Shown: positions 34,101 through 48,000, counted from the first letter of the stretch. The stretch is 64,000 nucleotides of DNA from Zantedeschia hybrid cultivar (GCA_030544215.1 JARZZO010000014.1:35803734-35867733), one strand, 5' to 3'. Made by a program: numbers and translations. Notes: generated by a model from the sequence alone, not told the origin.

Positions 34101-36182
34101 CACGCCTCAGGCGGCTATGGAGCCCGTCGCTGGCGAAGTTCCGCCCACAACAGGTGGGGCTGACTGGACACCTCATCGTTGTATATTTGCATTTCCATTC
34201 TTGCCATATTCATAAGGTCCTCACATTCCATCGTTTCCATTTTTTTTTCAGGGGCCTATGTTCCCGCTCCTCCCGCTCAGGATCCCGTTCGAATAGCTTC
34301 GCCGGCCGTTGCGGAGGTATGGGGATATATGCATATATATGTATTTTGGCAAGTCGGTTTTCATCCCTTGCTGGGAGTGGCTGCGATTTTAATCATTCTC
34401 CTTTTTTGCTTCCTGCAGGAGAATGTGGCTACAGCTGCAACTGTCGCATTGGGCAACGACGAGGAGCTGGGGGACCTCAATTGGGCCGACTATGAGCCCT
34501 ATAGGTCCGATGTCCCTCTGGTCGACCAACTATATCATGAACTTTTGGACGACCAAGGCCGTTTCGGTAATATTCAGCTTTTTGGCCGACATATCGCAGC
34601 TCCTTTGGCTTTTTGCCTTGCACAGGATCTGATTTTTTTTTTGATCTTTTTCCTATGCAGATTTTACTTTTGAGGAGCTGATGCGCTCAGCCTCTAGCCA
34701 TTCAGGCTCTTCCTTCATGAAGGGCCTGGTAGGGGACTCGACCGCTCCCCCTGCAGTGGATAGTCCTCCACTCGAGGGTAAGTTATATTTGCTTTGATCT
34801 TCATGGCGTTTTCAACCACCTTGTTCTTTTCTGGTAGCCAACATCAAATTTTGTGTTACAGAAGTTGTCGAAACTATGCCAACCGCGGCTGCTTCTCCTT
34901 CTGTGGCTCCTCCTTCGGAGGATAATTCGGCTGCCCCTCTTGCGTTTTCCTCGGCAGAAGGGGAGCCTGCAGCGATCGAGGCCATCCAGGGAAGGCCTGC
35001 GGCTACATCACCAGGTAGCTCTATTTTCTTTGCCTGGTGCTTAGAGCTGCACATACTATGTCTTCATATATGTTTTTTTTTTTTACCGTGCCTTTCTTGC
35101 CTGTTTTCATTTCTCGGCATAGGCACCATCTTTGTGTCCACCCAAAGATCGGCCCCTGGGCTTCTTTTGGGGAGCACTGAGGGGTCAGCAGGATCGGCTG
35201 CACGCGCCAGAGCTAGGTCCCTTCCCATTTGCTTCAGCCAAGTCCCAGCCGTCGGGGATATTGATACCTTGGCAGGTATGAGGCCTCTTATCCCTTGTTA
35301 TTTCTGCATTGAATGTTATTGGATATTGACTCCATTTTTATTATGCAGCTTGGAGGGCTTCACTGCCCGATTCTCTGGCTCATTCAGGGGACACCGCCCC
35401 CCTTTCCTGCTCAGGGGGAACTCCCTGGACTCCTCGGGTTGAGGAACCGGCTTATACTTCGACCGAGCTGCTTGATTATTCTGGGGATGAGGGCGAGCCT
35501 GAGGTCGCTTATCCAATCACCTTCGATCGGAGGGTGGGCTCGCCGACACGGATCGGCTCCACCGCCAAGTTGTCGCCTTCGTGTCACTCAGGGGACACCG
35601 AATCTCTTTTTTCCTCTCCCCAAAAGGATGAGAAAGCGGGTGCTTCCAACCCTGAGGAGATTACGGAGCCAGGTAACATCTTTTTTCTTTCATTTTATTG
35701 CCGGCCTCATTTATTAACACTATCATTTCAGCTTTGGTTTTATGATATTCCCTTTCTCTTTTCTTTTATCAGGCGGGGAAGGCCAAGATGACTCTGCCGC
35801 GCAAGCTGCCCAACGAGCTCAACTGCGGGCTGAGTTGGAGTCCGCTCTCAAGGATGTTGCCGCTCGAACTGCAGAAGCTTCTGAACTCCGAGCCGATAGA
35901 GAGACATTGGATTCTAGCATTGCTCAAGCGAGGTCCCAAGTCTCCGCTCTCCGTCTTCAGCTAGAAGAATTGGAGAGGGGCTTGGAAGAGGGCGTCGAGC
36001 AAGTGGCGACCCTCGACCGCCGTCTAGACGAACTCACCCGAGAGCGAGACGCGTCGGTGGACAGGGTTGAGGCTCTCCGTCTTTTATTGGACGCCTCGGT
36101 GGACAGGGTTGAGGCTCTCCGTCTTTTATTGGACGCCTCGCAGGCTTTGGTGGTGCGGGAGCCGACTCCGGCTCGAGACTAG
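31112..36182 (+). pseudogene. Antisense plant-mobile-domain gene of element B, 10 exons, one nonsense
   Basis: Exons: 31112-33629, 33710-33985, 34076-34153, 34252-34316, 34419-34566, 34661-34777, 34862-35014, 35123-35275, 35349-35672, 35773-36182. All nine introns are GT-AG and short (about 70-110 nt); eight are phase 1 and intron 4 is phase 0. The joined CDS is 4242 nt, 1413 residues. Residues about 220-680 form a PMD-like domain: GIYEAVSAAQYDYP, RDTNT, GETAIDLWALHRISALPIVGE, AYLAYWLVTFAVP, LAIAPAALASVYHSFGAL. A basic KAKKKKGG stretch near residue 728 and ARRKRAAEEE in exon 2 could be nuclear signals. Exon 10 is a coiled coil in which a 42-bp (14-residue, two-heptad) unit is duplicated relative to A. 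The only break is TGG to TAG at 31490-31492. PMD proteins MAIN and MAIL1 act in the plant nucleus in gene expression and TE silencing; the role here is unknown. Confidence 0.87.
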
Positions 36183-36368
36183 CTGTCGGGGCTCCCTCCC
36201 CCCCTTTTTTTTGTCCTTGGTATTGTTTCGTACTGAAACGCATTTTTGAGTCACCCCGAGGGCTTGTCTCGGGCTCCCACTTTGCGGTCATCTATATGAG
36301 AGCTTTATGTTGGAAATGGCATTCATCTCCTCTTTTTTCTTTTCTTTCTCTTTTTTTTTTCTTTATAA

Positions 36369-36500
36369 ACCAATGACAGCGCCCTTTCGGGTTTTCACCG
36401 ACATTAGCCCCCTCTTATTTTTGCCTGCACGCCCTCGCGGGTTTTCATGCAGCGGGGTTACCCGATTTTGCCTAAGGCGCCCTTTCGGGTTTTCACCTTA
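36369..36500 (-). ncRNA. Three tandem GNRA-tetraloop hairpins, sense RNA of B
   Basis: Hairpin 1 is at 36473-36500, hairpin 2 at 36425-36452 and hairpin 3 at 36369-36408, read on the minus strand. Compared with A, hairpin 1 changes a C-G pair to U-G, hairpin 2 changes the loop from GTGA to GCGA (both GNRA), and hairpin 3 loses one wobble pair in a 13-bp stem. The AAAA bulge and CCC/GGG inner stem are unchanged in all three. Confidence 0.7.
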
Positions 36501-36569
36501 CCTGGGTATAAGACCTTTTTGCCCTTAGCCAATCCCAATGCGGATGAGATCTGTTAAGTCCGTCGGGAC

Positions 36570-36604
36570 ACCTCGCTTTCTTTTTTTTTTTTTTTTTTTT
36601 TTTT
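36570..36604. repeat. Long T-run
   Basis: About 30 T lie between the hairpins and the 44-bp array of B, matching the A-run of A at 19301. It is a likely slippage tract. Confidence 0.8.
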
Positions 36605-36796
36605 GTACAGAAATTCTAAATACTATTAAATATAAGACTATTATAAATATATACCATAACTGAATCAACAGTCATTAGGGGAATATTCAATATGGGAACT
36701 TGATATGATATGGGTACACGAGAAGGGTTGTCTAAGGTTTAACACTCCTCGTGGGTGAAGCATGAATTTTAGGGTTTAATACCTCCCGCAGGCGAA

Positions 36797-37852
36797 CATG
36801 GGTTCTAGGACATAAAGCCTCCTGTAGGCTAACATGGATTTCCAGGATATGAAGCCTCCTGTAGGCGAATGTAACATATGAATTTCCAGGATATAAAGCC
36901 TCCTGTAGGCGAATGTAACATATGAATTTCCAGGATATAAAGCCTCCCGTAGGCGAATATGGAATATGAATTTCCAGGATATAAAGCCTCCCGTGGGCGA
37001 ATATGGAATGTGAATTTCCAGGATATAAAGCCTCCCGTGGGTGAATATGGAATGTGAATTTCCAGGATATAAAGCCTCCCGTTGGCGAATATGGAATATG
37101 AATTTCCAGGATATAATGCCTCCTGTAGGCGAATATGAAATATGAATTTCCAGGATATAAAGCCTCCCGTGGGCGAATATGGAATATGAATTTCCAGGAT
37201 ATAAAGCCTCCCGTGGGCGAATATGAAATATGAATTTCCAGTATATAAAGCCTCCCGTGGGCGAATATGGAATATGAATTTCCAGGATATAATGGCTCCT
37301 GTAGGCGAATATGAAATATGAATTTCCAGGATATAAAGCCTCCCGTGGGCGAATATGAAATATGAATTTCCAGGATATAAAGCCTCCCGTGGGCGAATAT
37401 GGAATATGAATTTCCAGGATATAATGCCTCCTGTAGGCGAATATGAAATATGAATTTCTAGGATATAAAGCCTCCCGTGGGCGAATATGGAATATGAATT
37501 TCCAGGATATAAAGCCTCCCGTGGGCGAATATGGAATATGAATTTCCAGGATATAAATCCTCCCGTGGGCGAATATGGAATATGGATTTTCGGGACATAA
37601 AGCCTCCCGTAGGCGGATATGAAATATGAATTTCCAGGATATAAAGCCTCCTGTGAGCGAATATGAAATATGAATTTCCAGGATATAAAGCCTCCCGTGG
37701 GCGAATATGAAATATGAATTTCCAGGATATAAAGCCTCCTGTGGGCGAATATGAAATATGAATTTCCAGGATATAAAGCCTCCTGTAGGCGAATATGAAA
37801 TATGAATTTCCAGGACATCAGGCCTCCCGTAGGCGAATATGAACTATGAATT
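36797..37852 (-). repeat. 44-bp tandem array of element B (about 24 units)
   Basis: The same unit as in A, here in minus orientation, with GGGCGAATATGGAATATG and GGGCGAATATGAAATATG variants on the plus strand. The minus strand is open for 347 codons across it, for the same arithmetic reason as in A. Unit variants are not in the same order as in A, so the arrays have turned over independently. Confidence 0.93.
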
Positions 37853-38545
37853 TCCCGGCCATTGAGGCACACCGGTGGGACTGGCGTGTATCAGGGTCGA
37901 TTTCAGGGTATAACGCTCCTTTAAGGCGAATTCGACCGTTTACGGCACACCGATGGGACTGTATCGTATGGGACCATAGTATATGGGTATGCCGATGGGA
38001 CTATGACTTACAGGGGAATTTTGGGGTATACCGTTCCCAAGGACGCGAATAATATTTTCGTATTGCTTCCCAAGGGCGAACGAGAAAATCTTTACCCTTC
38101 GTGACACGCCAGTGGGACTAGAGTATGTGAATGGAAAAATTCAGGATATAACGCCTCCTCGGGGCGGCAATGAGAAATTTCAGGCTACCACGCCTCCTTG
38201 GGGCAAAGGAATTTCCTTAAACCCCCTCGTGGTATGTCGGTGGGACTAGTTTATGCCCCGGGGAGATTCTGGATATATTACCTCCTTGGGGCGATAGGGA
38301 AATTCTCGACCCTTTTATGGTATGCCATTGGGACTGGCATATGCCCAGGGGGGACTTGGAACATAATGCCTCGGGGCAAAATTCTGGGGTTTAATGCCTT
38401 CTGTCGGCGAAATATGAATTTCGGGATTTAATGCCTCCCGTATGCAAATTCCGGAGTTTAACGCCTTCCGTGGGCGAATTCCGGAGTTTAGCGCCTCCCG
38501 TAGGCGAGATATGAACTTTCGGGATTTAATGCCTCCCGTAAGCAA
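37853..38545 (-). repeat. Degenerate repeats between array and gag-pol of B
   Basis: Counterpart of 17216-17940 in A: units carrying TGGGACT with GGGGAAT-type phrases, then GCCTCCCGTAGGCG units at 38390-38545. No gene is visible. Confidence 0.75.
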
Positions 38546-39031
38546 ATATGAAAATCTTCATCGCATAGTATTATTGACAGGAAAATATTTTCTTATCGCA
38601 ATTATATGACGTCTTTCGAGAATATGTCTATGTATTTACATTTGGTACAACAGGAACGGGGATTATTCTCTCAGGCTGCATCGAGCAGAAGAGTAAGTTT
38701 TCCCACTTCCTTACCGAGTCGGGAGGTTATCGTCATCGTCGCCTCGGTCGTAGCCCTTGATGGGACATTATTGTACCACCAGTGTGGTACCAAGGGTTTA
38801 TTCGTCATTGGCGACTCTGATATCCTCCCTGGGTAAGGATGTGGGAAAACTCAATCTCTGCCCTTAGCAGGCCGAGAGAGTTCTCCCCCCGCCGGGGAAC
38901 AAGTATGCGGCTTTATGGGCCTATGTGCTCGCGCACGAGCATTATTGGCTTTCCTTGGCGCAAATGGCTTTTGCGCGGTATTCCCCGACGAGTTGCCGAA
39001 TTATCTCGTCTTTTGCGACATATATTGGGCT
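38546..39031 (-). other. Conserved untranslated segment after gag-pol of B
   Basis: Aligns closely with 16738-17215 of A. No gene or array is visible. Confidence 0.6.
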
Positions 39032-42000
39032 TCACGGCACCGGGTTATGTTGTTGTCGTCGCTCGGGCTGATTATGTACCGGAGCGTAATACAACTTCAT
39101 ATGTCGGCCGTTCAGTGGTGGGAAGGCCAGATTCCCTTTTTCGTCCACCAGCCTATAAGCACCGCCTTCGTAGACTCTGCTTACTATGAAGGGTCCGACC
39201 CAGTTTGGTTTGAACTTATTTTTGGGCCGAGAGGCCATAACATCTTTATGCTTGACCATTACAAGGTCCCCCCTTTTGAAAGCTCTTTCTTTCACCAATT
39301 TATCGAATGTGCGAGACACTTGGGCCTGATATATTTGCAGATGCTGATACGCTTGCAGTCTTTCACCTTCGAGGTCCGCTAGTTCCTCATAGCGTCTTTG
39401 AGCTTCGTCCATGTCGCCTTCCTGTACTCCATAGTGCAGGGCGACCCTATAAGATGCGAGCTCTATCTCTATCGGGATCATGGCTTCTGCTCCGTAGACC
39501 AAAGAGTATGGGGAGCACCCCGTTGGGGTTTTGTAGACGGTACGGTAGGCCCATAATGCTTCATGCATCTTCTCGTCCCAATCCCGCTTTCGTCCCCCAC
39601 TGATCTTCACCAGAAGTTTGCAGAGGGTTTTATTGAAGGCTTCTGCCATCCCATTGGCTTGAGGATAGTATACTGAAGACGCATTCCAGTCTATATGAAA
39701 TTTGGCCGCCATCTTATATATTGTTTGATTTTTGAATGGCGTGCCATTATCTGATGTGATCCGGCTAGGAGTTCCGAACCGGTATATGATATTATGTCTG
39801 ACGAAGCGTGATACCGTTTTGCCGGTCACTTCCTTCAGAGGAATGGCTTCTGCCCAACGAGTAAAATATTCCGTTGCGGCAAGAATGTATTTACACCCCC
39901 GGGATGACGGTGTCAATGGACCCACAACATCCATTCCCCAATGGGCGAAAGGCCATGTCGGGGTTGTCGGGTGCAAGTAATTGGGAGGTCGCCTAGGGAT
40001 AGGACCGTAGGCTTGACATTGGGGGCAGCTTCTCGCCATTTTCTCGCAATCTGCGAACATAGTTGGCCAATAGAAGCCTTTATTTTTTATGTTGATCTTC
40101 ATTTTTGCGCCTGACTGATGAGCTCCGCACATCCCGGCGTGAACTTCCTTCATTATTTTGCGGGACTCCCTTGGGGAAAGGCACCGGAGTAGAACCGCAT
40201 TTTTGTCCTGAGGGACAAGGCGATATAGCACGCCATCTATCAGCCGATATGAAGTTGCTCTTCGAAGCAATTGGATTCTTTCGGCTTTGCTATCGGGGAG
40301 CCAGCCATTCTTTATTTTGATGATAGGGACGTGCCAATCATCTTCCTCTTGGGTATTATGGTCTTCCAGTGCATTGATCTCAAATACTGTCGGACCATCT
40401 CCTTCATTTAATGAGGTAGGGAAGAGTCTCCTGTCTCTCACCACTATTTCAGTCTCCCCTTCGGGAGGTAATTTTAGCGCTGCCGCTAATTTGGCTAACG
40501 CATCGGCCTGGGCATTTTGGCCTCTTCTGATATGTTCTATTGCGAAGGTATAGAATTTTTCGCTCAGCCGGACGGCCGCCGCATGATAGGCTATTAATTC
40601 GGTCTTCCTGACCTCGAATATGCCGAGAATTTGTCGGATGACCAACAGGGAGTCCCCGTATACCTGGATACACCTGACACCTATCTCTAAGGCAATTTCC
40701 AGCCCTACAATTAGAGCTTCATATTCTGCCTCATTATTGGTCAGGGATTCCATTAGGGCACATGAGTGATGCAGTATCCCACCTTCCGGGGTGACTAGAA
40801 CCAAGCCAGCTCCCGCCTTTGTGGTGGATGTGCCATCCGGCTTTATGATGGTTCTCGAGGCCCCATCGAAGTATAGCTGCCATGACTTTACTTCTGCTTG
40901 CTGCACGTCCAGTATTTTCTGTGCAGGCAAGACTTCTTCATCCGGCAATTCATTATTCAGAGGGGAAGTTTCAGGAATTGGGTGTGCCGCCAAGAATTCG
41001 GCCATACCCTGTCCTTTTATCGCCCTCTGGGGAACAAAGGTAATATCAAACTCCATGAGGAGTAAGGCCCATTTCCTTAACCTCCCAGACAACACAGGCT
41101 GGCGAAGTAGGAATTTTAGCGGATCAAACCGCGATATGAGTTTGACTTCATGTGCCAACAAATAATGCCTCAGCTTCTTTGTGGCAAATATAAGTGCCAA
41201 GCACATCTTTTCTGGTGGAGTATATCGATGTTCAGGACCCACCAACATCCTGCTGAGGTAATAGAGCGGCTGCTCTTTGCCATCTTCATTTTCTTGTGCT
41301 AGTAAAGCTCCCAAGGAAGCATCCAAGGCTGCAATATAGAGTATGAGTGGTTTACCCTTTATGGGTGCCCCCAGTACCGGCGGCTTGAGGAGATATTCCT
41401 GTATATCATCAAGTGCTTTCTGGCATTCTTTGTCCCAAATAAATGGGGCTCCTTTCTTCGTCAATCTTGAGAAGGGCCTGCACCTTCCGGATAGGTTGGA
41501 GATAAACCTCCTGATATAGGCCAACCTGCCTTGCAAGGATCTAAGCTCAGTTAGAGTCCTGGGAGGGGGCAGCTCTCTGATTGCTTTGATTTTATCGGGG
41601 TCGATCTCGATTCCCCTATATCGGACTATAAAGCCCAAAAACTTCCCGCTAGAGACGCCGAAGGCGCACTTCATGGGATTCATTTTAAGTTGATATTGGC
41701 GAAGCCTTTCGAAGACTTTTCTTAAGTCCCCGAGGTGGTCGTCTTTCTTTGCAGACTTAACGACGAGGTCATCAACATAGCATTCGACCAAATTATGCAG
41801 CATCTCATCAAATATTTTGGTCATCGCCCTCTGGTATGTAGCACCGGCATTTTTCAGACCGAAGGGCATCCTTTTGTAATTGAATATTCCTTTCGGGGTA
41901 CGAAAGGCTGTATGATTTTTATCCTTGAAGGCCATTCTAATCTGATTATAGCCCGATGATCCGTCCATAAAGGACAAGGCTTCATATCCTGTGGTGACAT

Positions 42001-45000
42001 CCACCATGGTTTCGGTTATTGGCAATGGGAAGTCATCCTTCGGACATGCCTTATTTAAGTCACGAAAGTCAATGCAGACTCGGACTTGGCCATTCTTCTT
42101 CTTCACCGGCACAATATTTGCCAGCCATATTGGGTATATGCATTCTTCGATGAAGTCGACTTCTCGCATCTTGTCCACTTCGGCATTCACCATAATTTCT
42201 AATTCAGGGCGCATTCGCCTCTGGGCTTGCTTTATTGGCTTGACTTCAGGGAGAATTGATAATTCATGCTCCGCCACTGAAGGGTCCAGACCAGGCATTT
42301 CTTTATAATTCCAGGCGAAACAATCTCTGAATTCTATCAAGAGTTCGGTGTATGCCTGTCTTTCTCCATCGCTCAGGAGGGCGCTTAGGAAAACCGGCCG
42401 AGGGTCTTCTGGCTTGCCGAGATTGATCTCTACCAGTTCGTCAACCGTGGCTTGTCCTCCGTCCTCTATCTCTCGAGGAGCTGGCTGGAGATTGATGAAG
42501 TCCTCCTCTTCATCCATATCGATCGAATAGGCTTCATGCCATTTGTCTGTATTTTCACGCGGGCCTTGGGGGATCGCATCGGCGGCTTCCGAAGATCCTT
42601 TTTGCCTTTCCATATTGGTATCATGGCCTTTATTGGTGTGTTGGGAAGGCTCTGCCGGGCATTGCTCCCCTTCACAAACGGCATTTATTCCGATTGAGAC
42701 TGTTTCGACAGATAGGGGGATTTCTTCATTTCTATCTCCCGAACTGTTAAACCCAATATGGCCGGTTGGTTCCTCTACTCCCGATAGTAGGCTCACCATA
42801 TGGATTGTATATGGGACGGAAGACCCCTGGCGTGGCCTATATCCAAGGCCTCTTCTATCTTGATTGGATGATTGCCCCCTGATTTGTGCAGGATGCCATA
42901 ATTCTCGAAAGAATTTGTTCCTGGCTGCACTTTGTCTTTCTGGGATACTTTGGCGTTTGCACATTTGTCTTATATATTGGGGCATATCGTCCATTTCTTG
43001 GACCACTTCTTCAGCTTCCAGCCGGACATTTTCATGTCCAAAACCGTCTTCGGGAGGACTCTCTGGCACGAGATCCCCCTTATAGAATATGATACGCCGC
43101 CCGTCTTTGTGACATACTGCGAAGGTTTTCAATTCCTCCACAGTGTGGACTTCTCTTGGGAATATAAGCTTTGTAAGGCCGGAAGGTATGCATATGCTGG
43201 CCTCTATTTCTTTGCTAATGGCATTAGCTTCCAGATTGATGGCTGACGTGCCAAATTTAGCCGACTTTCGATGAGACTTGCTGGGCTTCATTCCTTGCCG
43301 GAATCTAGCAGCTTTGTCTTCGTTGATTGTAATTCCGCCTTCCTCATCGGAAGACTTATCGGCTATCTTCTTCCCCTTACGACGGCTTTCGCCGGTCGTC
43401 GGGTCTGAGGCCTTATCAAAGTATAATTGTGCATCCGCCAGATGGCAGTCATATGCCTTGAATGGCTCCAAATCGGCAAATATCCGGTGTTGCTCACCGT
43501 CCTTTGTATATTTGAGGAATTGATGGAGAGTTGAAGGCACCACCCAATTCCTATGTAACCAAGGCCTGCCAAGTAGTGCCTTGAAGGAAGTATTGGAGTC
43601 GACTATGAGAAAGGACACTTGGGTCACCTAGTCGTCCAAGCATAATTCCACATCAACTCGGCCAAGGGCTTCTTCCGCCTCTTGGTTGAATCCCGATATC
43701 GTTATGCCTTGCACCTTTTTCATGTATGGAGTGAGGTATAACGCTTGAAATGTTTTGAGGGGTAATATATTTACGGCAGAGCCTGAGTCTACCAATATTC
43801 TATCGACCTCCCGGCCATTGATTTTACCCCGCATGTATAGCGGTCTATTGTGGCATGGCGATGACAACAGCATATCATCATCGGTAAAAGCTACCGTAGC
43901 CTCATATGTTTCATACGCCTGAGCCTTTATTTCGGCCATATGGACCTCATATGTTTCAGGATTTTGCAAGGTAGTAATCAACGCCTCTCTTAATTCTTTG
44001 CTCAAGGCTATTGCCTCCCATATGCTAAGGGATGCTGGCATTCTTTTCATATTCTGCAACACCTTTCGATCCGCCCTGGCTCGGGCTTGTTCGATAGGAG
44101 GCATTATTTCCGCCATGCTGTGAAGGGTCTCCTTCAAGGCTTTTGACTGCTCCCCGGAAGTCGGGGATTCTTCTGTCTGCATTTCCCCTTTTGTATGATC
44201 AATTTGTGTTTCTTCGGCGAATAATTCCGCCAAGGTCTCGACTCCCTCTGCGGGATTTGGCTGGACCAAGGGGTTTATCTGTCCCGGCTCCTTGATGGAT
44301 TGAGCATTTTCTGCCTGCGGAGAGCATTCTTCTTCATCAGAAGAAAGGCAGAAGCGAACATTACCCCGGACTTCTGGCCTTGGAATTGGCCCTGGGTTTC
44401 TCCCCTGAAGTATATGATTTTATCTTGCTTGGGTTGATTTTCATCCCGACCGTTATTGCGATCTCGACCTCGGCCTCGGCCTCGGCCTTTATTTTGATTT
44501 CTCCGGTTCCCCTTCCTTTGATAGGTAGCCAACGGGGTCCCGGTTTCTGGTGGAGCGTGCCCCGCTTCACCGCCGGAGTTATCTTGCAGTTGAGCCGACA
44601 CCACATGACAGGCTCGATATTGTTGTTCCATCTTTTCTATTGTTAACCCCTCATCCCAGAATAAACTGACATCATCCGGAATGGAGAGTTCATCCTCACT
44701 GGCCTTTCGCATGTGGCCCTGGAGGTCCAACAGCCATGCTCTGAGGCGAGCTCGTCGGTCGAACTCTTCCCATGGGACATATTGATCCAGAGGGACATCC
44801 TCTGTGGGCCGATTTGGCTGATATTCTTCTAATTCATCTATGATTTTCTGCAATCTTCGAAGTGGTGAGTCTTTGTCCTCAGACATATTTATGGCATTAG
44901 CAAGCATTTCCTGCTTCTTTAGCCTCCTCTTCTCACTTCTTTCTCTATTCTTTTCCTGCTTCTTTCTCCTTGCCGCTTCCTGAATGAAGCTGGGTTGGAC

Positions 45001-48000
45001 CGGCATTTCTGGAAGTGGGTCGAAATGAACCGCAACTTTCCCTTTTGCCGCATATGTTTGCAAGGATTTAGCCATTTTAGGCTTCTTTTTCTTCTTTGCC
45101 TTAGTCCACGGACTTCCTGGCTGATCGTGGTCAAGAGTAACTTTGACAGCTTGCTCGACCATCGAATCTGGCAACATTTGATATTCGCCAAATATTTCCT
45201 TTATGGACTTTTTTGGAGGGACCCACCTCCAAATTTTCTTGTTGACATTTCATATCCAACATTCGTATTCTCGTGGCTATGGCTGCCACGGTATCAATGG
45301 CGTGACAGGTGGACGGCCTATCAAGTGCCATTTCCTTATGTGTACTATCTGTGACGTCCTTCATATTGGAGGAGAACTTATGGATCATATTCACAGAGTA
45401 ATTAGTCACATGGGGTTGTGGGGGATCAACCAGATACTTCCCCATATTTATTTGTCCTTCTTAGATTAATTTTTCTATCTCATCCTTGAGGACGAAGCAA
45501 TGCTCCGTTCGGTGCCCAAGGGCACGATGGTATTGACAGAAATTAGGATCATCTGTCATATGCATCTCTTCCTCCCTTCTTGGCTTTGGAAGAACGATGA
45601 CTTTCTTTTTCATACAAAGTCGGAAAAGTTCACGAACTTTGTCTTTGGGGAATGAGTAGGGCTTTGCGCGCCTTTCCCTTAGAGTTAGTGAATTTCTGAA
45701 GCGTATTCCAGCCTCTTTATCGACCATCCGCTTGGCTTGATGCCCTCTTTCGGCTATTCTTACGCTTTCATGGTTTCTTCTATAAGAGGTGGTTTCTTCT
45801 TGGCGATATATTTCCGAGTCCTCTCTAGGAAACATAGCCTGTTTGCCTCTTTTCCTCGAAGGGCGATCGGGATCCGATTCCATCCCCTCAGAAGAGAAGA
45901 ATCTGTCAACCCTGTTGAATGACAGAGTTTCCGAGAATTGCCTGGAGAGCCCCTCCATCATCTGGGTAAGCTCTCCCTGTTGACATGAGAGTCGCGTCAG
46001 GCTTGTCTAGATTCCTTCCAATACCGCCATGACCGAGTCCCCAGGGGGAGGAGTTGCTGGAGTATATATTGGTGTTGCCTCGCGCTCCGGAGAGGGCCTC
46101 ACCGCTTCTTCTTCGGGATGGTACCCGGATGAGCTCTCGCTCATATAGATGACATTGACAGCAAATGCCTGCCTATTTCTTTGGTGAGGCTGGGGAGGGC
46201 TTACCAGATGTTTGCCCATCTCCACTGCGCCTTCACGGATGAGTCTTTCTATTTCATCTTTACAGACATAGCAGTCTTCTATGACATGCCCTAGCATGCG
46301 ATGATATGGGCAATAATTTGGCTCATTAACCCTGCCTGCCTCAGCTGGCTTTTTGGGTTCAGGGAGCAATAGAAGTTTCGCCCGCATACATGTTTCAAAC
46401 AATTTTTTTGTATGCTCGCGGGTGAAAGAGTATGGTTTTTTCATTCTTTCGGCTAGAGAAGAAACTGGCGCCTTCCCTTCCCCCTTTTTATTAGCCGCTG
46501 GGGCACTGGGACCTCCCCTGGCCTCGCTCCTTTCTGGAGCTGGAGAAAAGTCGACTGTATTCACCTCTTTAGCCGGAGCGCCCCGCTCCCTGGGTGCTTT
46601 CCCCTTATTTGGAAGTATAGTGGGGTAATCGGCGAAGAACATCTCGATCTCCGTCACGATATTATTGAGTTGATCGAAGTTTCTGACATTAGCTCCGATC
46701 AGCTTCTCATTTATCTCGGGCTTCAAGCCCCTTTTGCACAATCTTACCGCGTCTTCGTGGACGGGTGGATTGTCGCACCGCATGCTGAGGTTCCGCCATT
46801 TCTTGATATAATCTACGGCGGATTCATTCTTCCCTTGTTTGAGTGTCACTAACTCAGTAATAGTGACCTTCCGCTCCGATACTTTGAAGCGATCAAGGAA
46901 TTTTTTCTGCATTTCTTCCCAGCTGCTTATAGAGTTGGGCTTCAATTTGGCATACCACTGGAATGCCGTGCCGGTGAGGGAAGTTGAGAAGAACCTTAAA
47001 CGGTATGCCTCCTCAGTTGCCAACTCTCCCAGATCACTCATATAGTGGGCTATATGCTCTTGAGCTGAGCCCTCCCCGTCATATCTTGTTACTTTGGGGC
47101 GTTTACTGTGATCTGCTGGAAGCTTTTTGAACATATGACGAACCGGGAACGGCACCTTATATAAGTCAAATGTGCTTATTCCTTCGTCTTGTTCGGCCAT
47201 CTTGGCCTCAACAATTTGCTCAATCAGGTGCTTTTGCGATGTTGTCGCATCCTCTGCCGACGCACGTGATTGATGAGCATTATAGTTGGGCTCTTCAGCC
47301 CTATCTTCCTGAATCTCCTCAGGACTGAAGTTGACCTCAACAACCGGGGGTCCTGCAGGCGCAGGAATGGCCCTAGGCGGAGGTAGATTTATTGGAGGAG
47401 CCGGGGCAACCCTTTGTTGTTCCTCCATCTTCTGTATCAGGCCATATAGCAAGGCCTTTAATTGCTGATTTTCCTGCCTAATTTCCTCAAGAGTCTGAGG
47501 TTGAGGTTGTTCCTGCGGCAGTTGCGCGACCTCTGGCTCTTGGGCATTGGCCGCACCTTCATTGGCTTGGGACGGTTCTGCCCCCTGGCCTACTTGGCCC
47601 AGCAGGCGCATAACTTGCTCCATCTGGCGAGTAATTAGCCCGCCTCTTTGCATCATCCCAGCGGTATTATTCGGCTCTTCCGATTGAGAAGGCTGCCGAT
47701 TTGTGCTGGAAGTATAGCAGGTATATATCCGGATGCCATCATCCGTCATCCGGGCGGTCCTCCTCTTCCTCTGTACTGGTCGTACCAAAGCACCGAGTCT
47801 TTCAAAGACCGAAGCCCGCTTTTGGGCGGGTTGCTGCGCCTCACAGGTATCCTTCTTTCCCCGACTTCGCTTATGATGAAGTCGAGTCAATGGATGATTT
47901 ATCTCCCTGACCGGGTCTACAGGCCTGGGAGGTTGCTGCTCCGCCAGGATAACCCTAGCCTCGCGGATTTCGCGGGCTTCCTTTTTGGTCACCCACATCT

